64,000 nt of DNA from Chamaecrista fasciculata. Lineage: Eukaryota > Streptophyta > Magnoliopsida > Fabales > Fabaceae. The stretch is from the NCBI GenBank assembly GCA_003254925.1, contig QANZ01053264.1, positions 1 through 64,000 of the forward strand, written 5' to 3'. A model generated the notes under the pieces. The model was given only the letters and a program-made list of their open reading frames with translations. It did no database searches and was not told the origin of the DNA. Of the stretch, positions 44,049 to 56,605 are shown piece by piece; the first letter of the stretch is position 1, and the number at the start of each line of letters is the position of its first letter. The position numbers and the translations under genes are program-made.

Positions 44049-46264
44049 TGTTGGGAATTCAAGGTGCAAAACGCAGCGGAAGCAAGAACTATAAAATTAA
44101 AAATTTAAAACTTAAAATGCGCCAAGGCCTAAATTCCCGAACGGATCCATTAGTTGAATTTAAAACCTGTTAAGATAGTGGTATACCTCACGAGTTTCAA
44201 TCAGTTTGGTTGTACGGGGCGTGTCCTAGAAGTCCACCTGATGCGTCCTTCCTCCGCCGGTGATCCACACGAACAGTTTTGGAGATGCCTAGGATCAAGA
44301 ACAAGATGGCGACTATGATCAAGAATCCAATCCTTGATCCCACACAACCTTGTCACACAAACCCTAAACTCCTTTAGGATTGTGCGCCACTTTCTCTCTC
44401 TAGAAAAACTAGGGTTGCATTTTCTCTCTCCTCACCAAGAGCCAAAAATCGAAATTTTCCTCTTGTGATTAGTTAGGCTAAAGTCGATTTTTCCCTTATG
44501 TGCAAGGCATCATGAATTTCGACTTATGCTATGTATTTATAGGGTTTGGGGACTTTGATAATTATAATTAAGGAATCCCTAAATTATAGGATTATCAAAT
44601 TATAAAATTATGAGATCCCAATATCATAATTTTAGGACTTGAATTCCTAATTAAAATATTACCTTAATATTTCAATTTGAATTCAAAATGCAATCTTTGA
44701 GAATCAAATTGGAAGATCAAATCTTCCCAAGATTCTCAACCCATGCGCCATCCCCATTTAAAATATGTTGGAATTTAATAAATTAAAAAAACAATCCTAA
44801 CTTTTAGGAAGTTATAACTAACTTGTTATTTTCCAACAATATTGAATTAAAATATTACCCTAATATCTTTAACTCAATCTTTTTGAATCTTGAATTTTAA
44901 TTCATTATTGAATTAAAATATTATACTAATATCTTTAATTCAATTTGAACCTAGAATTCGAATTCCCCTATAAATATTGAATTAAAATATTACCTTAATA
45001 TCTTTAATTCAATCCTTTGAAATCTAGATCAAATCTTTGAATTCAAATTCAAGCCATGATTTTAATTAACAAAACATTTTTATTAATTAAAATACTAGTA
45101 AATGAGGCGCCAACCTCCTCTCCTATTATCCTAATATTAGTGAATTTAATAAACCAATAATTTCCCAACTTTTAGGAATCTTATCCAATTTATTATTCCT
45201 TAATATTATAAATAGGAATATAATTGTAAACAGACTAATAACATTATCTATTTAACAATTAATATACATATATTTAAATTTTGTCCCACAAATTTAAAGA
45301 TCATGTAGATATTTATTTAAGACAAGATTTCATGTCCCAAGACAGTCAACTATGTCTTAAACGGTGTCACAACAGTGACCCAAGAATTAACCCTAATTTG
45401 TGTCCCAGCGTGTCATCTGGATCCTGCTCGTGTGTGACCCAGCAGGCCCCACGTGAATTTGGCAGCAAGTCATCTCTATGACTCACAAGTCGAGAGCAGA
45501 CTCTAGCAAGCCATCACGACTACCCAAAACACGTGAGTTATCGCTTAACCCCGAAACGACTTAACCTTAGTACCACCTTGTCTTGATCCCTATTGCCCTA
45601 CGATATTTTGGTCATGGATTAGGCACGGGAAAGTCATCCATAATCCAAACCTCATCTTTCTCGATTCGTTGAGTAAGTCCCTTTTACTAGTGTGGCCACA
45701 CATTCCTTTGGACAGACTCATCGAGGGGCCCAGTTACATATCTCCCATCTTTCATGAGGGGCAGAATTCCATCTTGGTCAACCACATTCCTCAGCACGGC
45801 AATCAACCAAACCCGTACCCAGCCCTTATGGCTACCCTGCTACGGGTAATGTTAGACTAGGCCAAAGTTTGACAACTACAACGCCGGAATAATGAAGACC
45901 TCAGGTCTAAGGGCATCGTGACAGGTGTACAGGAGAGGCTAGCTCATGACTAATACCCATGCAGTACTCTCCGGGTCAGTCCAGCAACTTGTAACCCTTT
46001 ACATAATTGTACCATGACTCTCGTTCAAGCATCTAGTGCATGCATCTCTATGCACCGAGGTCATGCTGGTCTTAGTTCATTTCAAGTTCCCACTTGAATG
46101 AGCGACCAGGGACGGTTTAGATTAATTATCTCATAATTAATCACGGACTGTTATCATAGTAAACATGCTAATAACATGATAACCATTAATTTATCTCCAT
46201 AAATTAATCAATATGTTCAAAACATATTTATAGAATGATTGGCCCTAGGGCACAATCTCCATCA
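44049..46264 (-). mobile_element. Antisense solo LTR (2216 bp) inside element 2 pol
   Basis: The reverse complement of a third LTR subtype (its own-strand end is ..CACCTTGAATTCCCAACA), flanked by exact gattc duplications (44044-44048 and 46265-46269). Copia RNase H sequence flanks it on both sides. It is the innermost insertion of the nest. AT-rich palindromes occur three times in its middle (44840-45020). Confidence 0.93.
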
Positions 46265-46269
46265 GATTC

Positions 46270-46623
46270 TACAACCGAGTCCGAGTATATTGCAGCATCA
46301 GATGCAGCGAAGGAGGCTGTGTGGATTAGAAAGTTCGTTTCCGAGCTTGGTGTGCTTCCGACCATTGCTGATCCCATTACCTTATATTGTGACAATAGCG
46401 GGGCTATTGCACAAGCCAAGAAGCCACAGTCCCATCAAAGGACCAAACATATACTCAGGCGTTTTCACCTTGTCAGAGAGATGATTGACAGAGGTGATGT
46501 AAAGATATGCAAAGTAGCAGGCGAGGATAACGTTGACGATCCTCTTATGAAGCCTCTTGCGCGGGTCATACATGAACGGCATGTATCGTCGATGGGGATT
46601 AGACGCATTGATCGGTGTACCTA
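46270..46623 (+). pseudogene. Copia element 2 RNase H, C-terminal part
   Basis: Reads TESEYIAASDAAKEAVWIRK, LYCDNSGAIAQAKKP, HQRTKHILRRFHLVREMI and VDDPLMKPL, the standard C-terminal half of Copia RNase H and the end of pol. A short spacer and the tract 'caagtgggag' precede the 3' LTR. Confidence 0.88.
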
Positions 46624-46658
46624 GTGTAGGAACAACAAGATTGTTGATTGTACCCTAG

Positions 46659-46672
46659 TGCAAGTGGGAGTC
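46659..46672 (+). promoter_or_regulatory. Polypurine tract of Copia element 2
   Basis: tgcaagtgggagtc lies directly before the 3' LTR at 46673, in the position where plus-strand DNA synthesis is primed. It is short but correctly placed. Confidence 0.65.
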
Positions 46673-48845
46673 TGTTGGAGATTGTGCCCTAGGGCCAATC
46701 ATTTTATGTATATGTTTTGAACATATTGATTAATTTATGGAGATAAATTATGTTGTTATCATATTATTAGCATGTTTACTATGATGACGTCCTTGATTAA
46801 TTATGAGATAATTAATCTAAATTCGTCCCTGGTCGATTATTCTCGTGGGAGCGAGAATGAACTAAGACCAGCATGACCTCGGTGTATGGAGATACATGCA
46901 CTAGATGCTTTACGAGAGTCATGGTGCAATGAGTAAGGGGTTACAAGTTGCTGGACTGACCCGGAGAGTCCTGCATGGGTTTAGTCATTAGCTAGTCTCT
47001 CCTATACGCCTGTCATCATGCCTTAGACCTGAGGTCTTGACTATTCCGGCGTAGTAGTTGTCAAACTTTGGCCTAGTCTAACGTTGCCCGTAGCAGGGTA
47101 GCCATAAGGGCTAGGTACGGGTTTGGTTGATTGCAGTGCTGAGGAATGTGGTTGACCAAGATGGAATTTTGTCCCTCATTAAAGATGAGAGATATTTAAC
47201 TGGCGCCCTCGATGAGTCTGTCCAAGGAATGTGTGGCCACACAGGGAAATGGGACTTACTCAGGAAATCGAGAAAGTTGTGGTTTGGATTAAGGATGACT
47301 TTCCCGTCCCTTATCCATGACCAAAATATCGTGTGACAATAGGGTCTATGACAAGGTGGTACTAAGGTTAAATCGGTCATTTTGATAGAACGATAACTCA
47401 CATGTTTTGGGTAGTCGTGATGGCTTGCTAGAGTCTACTCTCGACTTGTGAGTCATAGGGATGACTTGCTGCCAACTTCACGTGGGGCCTGCTGGGTCAC
47501 ACATGAGCAGGATCTGGACACCGCTTAAAGGGACACAAATTAGGGTTAATTCGTGAGTCACTCCGGTGACACAATTTAAGACATAGCTTAATGTCTGGGA
47601 CATAAAGTCTTGTCTTAAATTAAATCTACGGTTGAGATATTTAAATTTGTGGGACAAGTTTAAATATATTAATTGTTAAATAGTTAATGGGATTAATCTA
47701 TTTACAAATATAATATTAGGGAATAATAAATTAAATAAGGTTCCTAAAAGTTAAGAGATTATTGATTTATTAAATTCACTAATATTAGGATATATTGGAT
47801 AGAGGGTGACGCCTCTTTTAGGAGATTTTAATTAATGAAATTGTTTTGTTAATTAAAGTCATGAATTTGAATTCAAAGATTTGATCTAGATTTCAAGATT
47901 CAAAAGATTTGAATTAAAGATATTAGGGTAATATTTTAATTCAAAATCTTTGGAAGATAATAAGTTGGTTATGACTTCCTAAGAGTTAGGAATGTTTTTG
48001 ATTTATAAAACTCCAAAGAAAAGGGGAGAGGGGATGGCGCATTCTTGTGGGTCCAAGGAGGAAGATTTGATCTTCCAATTTGATTCTCAAAGATTGCATT
48101 TTGAATTCAATTAAGATATTAAGGTAATATTTTAATTAAGAATTCAAGTCCTAAAATTATAATATTATTGTAATCTTATAATTTTATAATTTGATAATCC
48201 ATTAATTTAGGGATTCCCTAATTATAATTATCAAAATTCCCCAACTCTAAAAATACCTAGGCAAGTCGACTTTGGCTAAGCTAATGCATAAGTGAGTTTT
48301 GCAAATTTCCTTTTGTGAGACAAGAGGGAAATTCGCCTAACCCTAATTTCACATTAGTGAAATTTTTGCTTTCTTCTTTTGTGAGACAAGAGAGAGAATT
48401 CGCATACCCTAAGCCTAGAGAGAGAAACTCGAGTTTCTCCAAGAGTGAGAGAGAAATCGAGTTGTCCCATAGCTAGGGTTTTGTGAAAGAAAACAAAAAG
48501 GTGTTCTTGTTTTGTTGCGCCACCATCCTTTTAAAGTTCAAGAATTGTTCTTGAATTTTAAGAGCCGTAGATCAAGTTCCCCAGTTCTTTTGGAGAAAAG
48601 AAAAGAAGGCTAGCACCTTGGTGCCAATAAACTGCTCGTGTGGATTACTGGCGGAGGAAGGACGCTTCAAGTGGACTTCTCAGAATTGCACCGTTCAACC
48701 GGACCGATTGAAACCTTGAGATATAACTTTATCCTTCATCGGTTTAAATTCAGCTAGCGGATCCGTAGGGAAATCACAAGTTGTTTTGCGCCTGTTTAAT
48801 TAATTTTATTTTTATTCGCTTCCGCCGCCCCGTGATTTCCCAACA
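46673..48845 (+). repeat. 3' LTR of Copia element 2 (2173 bp)
   Basis: Pairs with 38872-41034 over its whole length and ends ..GTGATTTCCCAACA, followed by the atgag duplication and by the continuing gag of element 1. Confidence 0.93.
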
Positions 48846-48850
48846 ATGAG

Positions 48851-49372
48851 ACCACTAAGGCTCTACACTCTTGCAAGATGGCTGAAGGTGCATCCGTTAG
48901 TACCCACGTCTTGAAGATGAAGGGGTACATAGATCACCTTAGTAGGCTGGGATTTCCCATTACTCCAGAGCTTGTGACGAATTTGATCTTGAACTCGCTG
49001 CCTAGAAGTTATGACCAGTTTGTCATGAACTTCAATATGAATGGAATGGAGAAATCGAATTCTGAACTGGATGGGATGCTCAAGACTGCTGAGGCATCCA
49101 TTAAAAAGGCGTCTGATGCAATCTTGATGGTTCAGAAAAACCAAGGGAAAGGGAAGGGCAAAGGAAAGAGGAAGGGTAAAGCCCCGGTTTGTGAGACCAA
49201 GCCAGGGGACAAGCCTAACCCAAAATCTGCCAAGAAGGCAAAGCCCTCAAAGGATGCAATCTGTTTTTCTGCCAAAAGCCAAGACACTGGAAGAGGAATT
49301 GCAAATTGTATTTGGAAGATCAAAAGAAGAAGAAGAGCGGTGAAGTCTCTGCTTCAGGTATCTTTGTTATAG
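48851..49372 (+). pseudogene. Copia element 1 gag, second part
   Basis: Continues the gag of element 1 on the far side of element 2: MAEGASVSTHVLKMKGYIDH, LVTNLILNSLPRSYDQFV, then a lysine/glycine-rich basic tract (KGKGKGKRKGKAP) and the region where Copia nucleocapsid zinc knuckles lie. It overlaps the start of the protease-integrase reading at about 49306. Confidence 0.85.
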
Positions 49373-50470
49373 ATGTTCACTTGTCTGCTTTAACCACTTG
49401 GGTATTAGATACAGCATGTGGTTCTCACATTTGTACAAATGTGCAGGGTCTTAGAGACAGTAGAAAGCTGGACAGAACCGAGGTGGACCTGCGCGTAGGC
49501 AATGGAGCAAGAGTTGTTGTTGTTGCTGTGGGAACGTACGAGCTTGTTTTGCCCTCTGGGCTTATTTTTATTTTGAATAATTGTTATTATGTACCTTCAT
49601 TGAGTTCAAACATTATTTCCCTTTGTTATTTGGATAAGGAAGGTTTTACATGTGTAAACGACAATGGAAGGTGCTCTATTTATAAAGACGATGTTTTATT
49701 TGTTGATGGTGATTTGCAAGATAATCATTATGTCTTAAAATTAGAACGACAACACGATAACAATATCTATAACGTTGATACCAAAAGGATTAAGATTAAC
49801 GAATCAAATCCTACGTACCTCTGGCATTGTCGTTTAGGCCATATAAATGAGAAACGTCTAGAGAAGCTCCATGAAGATGGACTTCTAAGCTCATTTGATT
49901 TTGAATCATATGATGCTTGCAAATCTTTTTTACTTGGTAAAATGACAAAGGCGCTCTTCACTGGCCACAGTGAGAGAGCACCTGACTTATTGGGAATAAT
50001 ACATAGTGATGTATGTGGACCCATGAGTACTCAAGCTAGGGGTGGTTACTCATACTTCATAACATTCATTGATGACTTCAGTAGGTATGGCTATGTCTAC
50101 CTAATGAAGCACAAATCAGAGTCTTTTGAAATGTTCAAAAGATTTCAAAGTGAAGTAGAGAACCAACTTGGCAAGAAAATCAAAGCCCTTCGATCCGATC
50201 GAGGAGACGAATATTTGAGCCAAGAGTTTATTGATCATCTTAGAAGTTGTGGGATAGTCTCACAACTTACCCCTCCTGGAACTCCACAGTGGAATGGTGT
50301 TTCTGAGAGGATGAATTGGACTTTATTAGATATGGTCCGATCTATGATGAGTCAGGCTGATCTTCCGCCATCCTTTTGAGGGCATGCTCTAGAAACTGCT
50401 GCATTCACACTTAACCTTGTTCCGTCTAAGGCAGTTGAGAAGACACTATATGAGATATGGACTGGGAAGA
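49306..50470 (+). pseudogene. Copia element 1 protease and integrase
   Basis: Reads an aspartic protease loop (WVLDTACGSHICTN), YYVPSLSSNIISL, the pre-integrase LWHCRLGHINEKRLEKL, and then the integrase core: HSDVCGPMSTQARGGYSYFI, FIDDFSRYGYVYLM, LRSDRGDEYLS, PPGTPQWNGVSERMN. This is the normal Copia order with integrase upstream of RT. It is listed as a fossil part. Confidence 0.9.
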
Positions 50471-50478
50471 GGCCCAGT

Positions 50479-52020
50479 TTGTCTTACCTCAAGGTTTGGG
50501 GATGTGAGGTTTATGTTAAGCAACAGCCTAACGATAAACTGTCTCCCAAATCTCTAAAGTGTTTGTTTGTGGGATACCCTAAGGAAACAAGGGGGTATTA
50601 TGTCTACTACCCATCTGACAACAAAGTGTTTGTAGTCAAAAATGGATTCTTTTTAGAAAAGGATTTTGTCTCCAAAAGAGACAATGGGACTAAGATAGAT
50701 CTTGAAGAGGTTCAAGATCCACAAGACACTCTAGAGGCGCAGACGGAAACTAGAGAAGAGCCACAAGACGTTGTGGAAGCTCCTCTAGTAGCACAAGGAC
50801 CACGAAGGTCTGATAGAACACGCTCTCAACCTCAAAGATATGGATTTTTGATGACTGAGAACAAGGATGTGTTGCTCATGGAGCGTGGTGAGCCTACCAC
50901 CTATCAAGAAGCTATTGTGGGTCCCAACTCTGAAAAATGGATTGAACCCATGAAGGCAGAGATGCAATCCATGTACGACAATAAGGTATGGACCTTAGTC
51001 GATCCACCTGAAGGTGTAAAAGCCGTAGGGTGCAAGTGGGTTTTCAAAGAGAAAACCGACATGGATGGCAACGTTAATGTCTTTAAGGCCAGGCTAGTTG
51101 CAAAGGGGTTTACTCAACGTCATGGTATTGACTATGATGAAACGTTTTCCCCAGTTGCAATGGCCAAGTCCATTAGGATCCTCCTTGCCATAGCCGCATA
51201 TTATGACTATGAGATATGGCAAATGGATGTCAAAACAACATTCCTTAATGGAAGGCTGCCCGAAGATGTGTACATGACACAACCTGAGGGTTTTGTATGT
51301 CCAGAGGAACCAGAGAAGGTGTGCAAACTTCAGAGATTCATTTATGGTTTGAAGCAAGCATCCCGGAGTTGGAATCATCGTTTTGATGAGGTAGTCAAAG
51401 ATTTTGGCTTCTTGCAAAACCCTGATGAGCCTTGTGTTTACCAGAAGGTTAGTGGGAGCACGATTGTGTTCTTGGTGCTTTATGTCGATGAGATATTGCT
51501 CATTGGAAATGATGTTCCTACCTTGGAGATAGTGAAATCTTGGTTGGGAAAATCATTCTCAATGAAGGACTTAGGAGAAGCTGCTTACATTCTAGGCATC
51601 AAGATCTATAGAGATAGATCTCGAAGGCTTCTTGGATTGAGTCAGAGTACATACTTGGATAAGGTACTGAAACGGTTCAGTATGCAGGATTCCAAGAAGG
51701 GATTCATACCGATGAATCATGGTTTAGGCCTGAGCAAGAATCAGTGTCCCAAGACACTTGATGAGCGAGGGCGCATGAGTGGCATCCCTTATGCCTCGGC
51801 AATAGGATCCATCATGTATGTCATGCTGTGTACTCGACCAGATGTGTCATTTGCCCTGAGCATGACGAGCCGGTTCCAACAAGACCCTGGTGAGGATCAT
51901 TGGACCGCTGTCAAAAACATCCTTAAGTACTTAAGAATGACTAAGGATGAATTCTTGGTTTACGGTGGAACTGATGAAGAGCTATGTGTAATTGGTTACA
52001 CAGATGCCAGTTTTCAAACC
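50479..52020 (+). pseudogene. Copia element 1 RT and part of RNase H
   Basis: Reads the integrase C-terminal 'LKVWGCEVYVKQ' and FVGYPKETRGYYVYYPSD, then RT: EPTTYQEAIVGPNSEKW, VGCKWVFKEKTDMDGNV, ARLVAKGFTQRHGIDYDET, FSPVAMAKSIRILLAIAA, QMDVKTTFLNGRLPEDVYM, YGLKQASRSWNHRFDE, LVLYVDEILLIGND, and the start of RNase H (DVSFALSMTSRFQQDPG, GYTDASFQT). Sequence beyond about 52020 is unrelated, so the element ends here. Confidence 0.92.
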
Positions 52021-52689
52021 CACCACGAGCCGCGGGTTAAGTGAGTCAATCCACTCGAGCTAAAATTTTTGGCGAGCTGGATTTTCTCAACTCAGCTCAC
52101 CAATTTGGTGAGTTAAACGAGCCAACCCATTGAATTTGGCTCGTTTTGACGACCGTAGATTCAAGGATTGTAATATAATAAAATAATAATTATGTTAAAC
52201 ACAAAGCAAAAGTTACTAACTTGAGATGGCTTGTTAGAAACACTACTTCACGTAGTTGGTTTTATCTATCCGAGACAAATTTATCCTTTATTAATCATGG
52301 AAGAAGAACTTGAAAAGAAAAATAAAATTGTTGAGTATTTTTTCAGAAGGGCTCTCTCTAAAGATAATGAATCTAATTAATAAGCGACTTAAATGATGGA
52401 GAAGAATGAGAAAGCTTAAAATGCTAATTTATCTTATGTACTTAAGGCCATTATTAAAGAATTATTTCTCTATTAAGTTAAGGTCATCAATAAATGACAA
52501 ACGAGTTCAAATCGTGTTTTTAAAGTAGAATTGAGACTAACTTAAGAAATTATAAAAATATATAAGATCAATCTAAAATAGATAAAATATTTAGGATTAA
52601 TTCGAAATCTATCCCATATATTTAGGACCTATTTGAAATTTTTGACCTAAAATCTAAATAATCCTCTTTCATTCAATGGGGCGAGGCAA
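52021..52689. other. Unassigned sequence after Copia element 1
   Basis: 52021-52145 contains GAGCC/GAGTC-rich, partly inverted short motifs ('gggttaagtgagtcaatcc', 'gtgagttaaacgagccaac'), which looks like the edge of another unidentified repeat. The rest is AT-rich without genes. Confidence 0.4.
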
Positions 52690-52698
52690 TAAATTCTT

Positions 52699-53567
52699 GG
52701 GTAAATTACGTTTTAGTACTCTGTGGTTTCGCCAATTTTTACTTTGGTACCCATGTGATTTGAAAAGTGACATTTTGATAGTCTGTAGTATTCTTCATTA
52801 ATGTTTTGGTACTCTGAGCTTTAGTTCAGCTAGAAAACTAAGAAACTTCACACTTTTGGAGCCAATTTGTAATTTTAACCAATTTTGGAAGATAAAAGGC
52901 AATTTTAATGCAGGAGAATGGGCTAAAATTACTGAAACACCCAGAAATATTTAAATTTCTTCAAAGCAATCCTTAAAAACACAAAATTCTATAAAAATAA
53001 TTTCTTGACGAAATGTATTTTATTGGATTCATTGCGTTGAGTAGATTCTAAATATGCAATTTATTTTTGAAAATTTGATTTCTAGAAGCTATTATTTCTT
53101 ATTTGAAAGTTTTATATTACGATGTCAGAATAAGAACTCAAGTGAAATTTTTAATTCCATTTCCTCTCAACTTAACACAAGCTTATAAAAATATGCAATT
53201 CTCAAATATAACAATTAAAATTTTAAGCTATTGAGTTTGCTTAAAATTCTAAAATTTTCTCAAGAAACTATATTTATAGAATTTGTGTTTTTACGTATTG
53301 TTTTGAAGAGATTTAAATATTTATGGGTGTTTTTGTAATTTTAGCCTCTTTTCCTGCACTAAAATTGCCTTTTATCTCCAAAGTTGGTTAAAATTACAAA
53401 ATAGTTCCAAAAATGCCAAGTTTCGTTAGTTTTCTAACGGAATTAAAACTCAGGGTACCAAAACTCTAATGGAGGATACAACATGATACTATAATGTCAT
53501 TTTTTAAATTACAGGGTACCAAAGTGAAATATAGTCAAACTATAGAGTACTAAAGTGTAATTTGCCC
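52699..53567. mobile_element. Mutator-type MITE (869 bp)
   Basis: The ends are gggtaaattac and (inward) gggcaaattacactttagta, with 'ctttggtaccc' units in both arms as in 29286-29714, and a longer inverted middle ('gtaattttagcc' against 'ggctaaaattac'). Flanks: taaattctt (52690-52698) and tcaattctt (53568-53576), a 9-bp duplication with one difference. It is more diverged than the 29286 copy. It is non-coding. Confidence 0.82.
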
Positions 53568-53576
53568 TCAATTCTT

Positions 53577-55007
53577 TTATTAATTAGGTGCCACTTATTT
53601 TTTATTTTTTATTTTTTTTGTGGGTGGGAAAATTAGGTGCCACTCTAATGATTTTAGAATTCTTGATTGTCTGAATACAATACATTGTGAGAGAGTTGAT
53701 TGTCTTAAGACCATAAAAAACAAGTACATTGTGAGAGTTCAAGCGAGTACTCATCATCAAATTCAATCAAACTTTTGAAAACATGAAATTAAAAGTTGAA
53801 AGTAGAGAATTATTATGTGTTTTTGATATTTGGGAGAGTTCTAATTATAACAAAAGTAGTACTAAATAAATACATCAGTGGTTGGTGTTGCTGTTGAAAA
53901 AGATATGCGTGCGTAGTGTTCAATAGGTTATTTACTGTTTTAACTTTTATGACTTATCACTTACGAAGCACCCTACCATTAATGCATCATCATCACTCAT
54001 CACAAAACAAATTGTGTGTCAGAATCCAAAAATTACAGTTTCGGATTGAAAATGACACTCGATGGACGGTCCAGTCAAACAAAACAACCCTAATTTTTTC
54101 AATTACCATTTTGTCTTTTCTGCTTAGTTCATTTGCTTCATCTTAATTTTTATACACTAATTGAATAAATTATTAATTTAGTATATGAATATTGTTATTT
54201 TAATATTTTAATTTTTGAAATTTTGAAATAATTAATTTGATATTTAGTTTATAATTTTTTTTAATAAATAAGGGTCTGTTTGGGATACCATTAGCATTAT
54301 TTCATTTAAGTATTGGTATTGAGAAGATAATGAGAAAATAAGATAATGAAATAAAATGATAAATTGTGTTTGGGTAATTTGAGAGATAATGGAGAAAATA
54401 AGACGTGAAATTTTTTAAAAGAAAATAAAATGATTGTGGTTGATTGAAATAATTGTATGAGTATTTTAAAATTGTACGTGGGTATAAATGATAATTGATA
54501 ATAAAATGGAATGAGATAATGGAATGAAATTTTTGTGTTTGGTTGTGGTTTTAATGAAATGAAATGGTGAAATTATCTTGGAGAATATGGTAATGAAGGT
54601 TGAAGTTGCTTTATGTTAATAAAATGGAAGGACCAAACCATAAATGACATGGAAAATCAATAAAACCTATTATTTGGTCCATAAATTTGTATCACTTCAA
54701 TAAATCGGTCCTTAAATAAGCAAAACAGATGTCTCGACTCGTAAAAAATTACAATCGTCAACCGTTGGGTCTGTCTCTCAAATTTAATGACCAGAAATTA
54801 AATTTAGGGACTAAAATAGAATGATATTTAAAATTTTACGGACTAAATAATTTATCTTGAAATAATGACAAATAATTATGTAAAATTTTATAAACAATTT
54901 CAACAATATAGAATACATAAAAGAATGAGATAATTAAATTTTTTTTTAAAAAAAAATTAATTTATTTAAAAAATAATTACCTTAAAAAGTATTTGTTTTT
55001 ATAAAAA
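53577..55007. other. AT-rich spacer with a possible fold-back element
   Basis: No gene was seen. From 54271 the sequence 'gggtctgtttgggata' opens like many plant hAT or PIF MITEs and is followed by G/A-rich 'gataatgagaaaataagat' units. I could not find a matching right end. 54680-54860 has 'ggtccttaaataag/gggactaaaatag' fold-back-like motifs. Confidence 0.35.
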
Positions 55008-55037
55008 CTAGGTTTTCACCTGTGTGATGCACGGGTG
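55008..55037 (-). other. Helitron 3' terminal hairpin and CTAG end
   Basis: On the minus strand CACCCGTG-CATCA-CACAGGTG forms an 8-bp stem with one G-T pair, followed nine bases later by the end CTAG. This hairpin is the transposition stop signal of Helitrons. The 'CCCGTGC' wording is usual for plant Helitrons. Confidence 0.85.
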
Positions 55038-55393
55038 GTTGTGTTACAAAAATATGTTATAGGGGATCTATTTGTTTAAGTCAATTTAATAATAAGAACA
55101 CTTTAAATTTAACGTTTATATGTTCCAAGCTGTTGGTCGTGCATGTCATCAAATCATACCTATTGTATATTCCAAGCAATTTTTGTTATACCTTTCTCAC
55201 GTGGAACACATATATAATTGAAATAGAATAAAAAGGAAATAAATTATAGTGCTCGCTATGAAGTTGTTAAGACGATTGCTAATAAAAAAATATCATTTGC
55301 CGTTAATTACATCTATGGCAGGGTACCCGGTAGTTTTGTCATTAAATATATAGTATTAGTGACAAATTCATTAATAACAATATATAAGGACCA

Positions 55394-55750
55394 TTATGTG
55401 GATGTATAATAGAATAACTCATCTAACATTTGGAATACCTCTTTGTACACAACATTCTCAGTTTTTTCGCTGTCTTCATGCTTCGATGAATTTGCAATTA
55501 GTATTTTTATGTCTTCTGTGGAACGAACGCTGGAAAGTGCAACATATAGTTGACCATGAGTAAACACTGGTTTTGGAAGATATAATCCAACGTTTGGAAA
55601 TAATTGACCTTGACTCTTGTTTATTGTCATTGCAAATGATATTGTCAACGAAACTTGACGGCGTTGAAATTTTAGCGAAATCTTCAAATTAGACGGAGTA
55701 ATCAGCATCTTTGTGATAAGAATTTTCTGTCCCGCCAACCTACCAACTAA
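55394..55750 (-). pseudogene. Helitron helicase C-terminus, copy A
   Basis: Reads LVGRLAGQKILITKM, LKISLKFQRRQVSLTISFAM, TINKSQGQLFPNVGLYLPKP and VFTHGQLYVALSSV, then a short C-terminal tail ending at 55394. These are motifs V and VI of the PIF1-type helicase of Helitrons. It is the copy nearest the 3' end and joins directly to copy B. Confidence 0.85.
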
Positions 55751-56386
55751 TGGGATATTGAACTCTAGATAATGTAACATATAATTGACCATGAGTGAAC
55801 ATTGGTCGTAGTAGATACAGACCAACTATTGATAATGATTGGCCTTGGCTTTTGTTGGTGGTCATTGCAAAGGACAAAGTCAAAGGAAATTGACAACGTA
55901 GAAATTTGAAAGGAATCTTATAATGGGAAGGATTAATCAAGATTCGTTCAGTTAGAATTTTTCACCTTGCAGATTTCCAGCTAAAGGGATAGCTTCAATG
56001 ACATGTTTATCAAGTCTGGGAACAATTAATCTAATTTCATTATAGGGACCCAATGATTTGTCAATGTTTCTAAGTAGAATGACATATGATTCAACTTTAA
56101 TTCCAATTCTATGATAAGGTGACCCGAACCCTTTGATGGAATTAAATATTTCAGTGATGTATAATTCAGCCAACATGTCAAAATTATCCTCGTGTTTGCA
56201 TATACTATCAGAGCTCAATATCTTATCTTTATCTAGAAGTTGTCCAATCAACATTTCATTTACCTTGTGGACATCATCAAGCCTGGGAGTAAGAATAACT
56301 TTATCTCTAAAATATTTATCATCTTGATATTTTTCTAGAAGATCACCAAATATATATAACGCCAACAATAGATTGGATAGGGTCAT
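55740..56386 (-). pseudogene. Helitron helicase C-terminus, copy B
   Basis: Reads DLLEKYQDDKYFRDKVILTP, DDVHKVNEMLI, EIFNSIKGFGSPYHR, LLRNIDKSLGPYNEIRLIVP, LDKHVIEAIPLAGN, FKFLRCQFPLTLSFAMTTNK, SQGQSLSIVGLYL, THGQLYVTLSRVQ. The helicase C-terminal module is nearly complete, with a stop near 55952 between EGEKF-like and LINPSHYK-like parts; its end runs straight into copy A. Confidence 0.85.
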
Positions 56387-56605
56387 TGGAATTGTGAGCC
56401 AACATAAATAAATTACATAAAGTATATCATATACAACTATCTTTATAGTATGTGATAAATAGCAATAATATTACATGAAAAATTCTAAAGATATTGATAA
56501 TAGTAATTACATTAAAATGGTTCCTAATGTTGAAATAAGATATTTTTTATTAAGTGTTTCATAATAGTTAAAGTAGCATATCACAAAAAATTTGATTTAT
56601 GTACA

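Larger units (their letters stand above)
38872..48845 (+). mobile_element. Copia element 2, inserted in gag of element 1
   Basis: It has two LTRs (38872-41034 and 46673-48845), a primer site, leader, gag, remains of pol, and a polypurine-like tract before the 3' LTR. An exact 5-bp duplication, atgag, flanks it (38867-38871 and 48846-48850). The two LTRs differ at roughly 3% of sites in the two 300-bp stretches I compared, mostly A/G changes, which at commonly used plant rates means an insertion of the order of one million years ago. It is broken: pol is incomplete, two antisense LTR copies lie inside it, and the assembly gap hides part of it. Confidence 0.93.
34897..52020 (+). mobile_element. 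Copia element 1 (outer element of the nest), broken
   Basis: A plus-strand Ty1/Copia element: 5' LTR 34897-37040, primer site 37042, a long leader, gag from 38511, then (after the inserted element 2) the rest of gag, protease, integrase, RT and part of RNase H. It stops at about 52020, and the 3' LTR is not present. The gag start (LRSILEKDKLNGTNFLDW), the order PR-INT-RT-RH and LTRs of about 2.1 kb suggest an Angela/BARE-like (Tork) lineage, tentatively. Its coding parts contain a small number of breaks besides the insertion. Confidence 0.9.

Noticed and set aside
53916-54146. 76-codon plus-strand frame
   Set aside because: It has no domain and no supporting signals, and it lies in AT-rich spacer.
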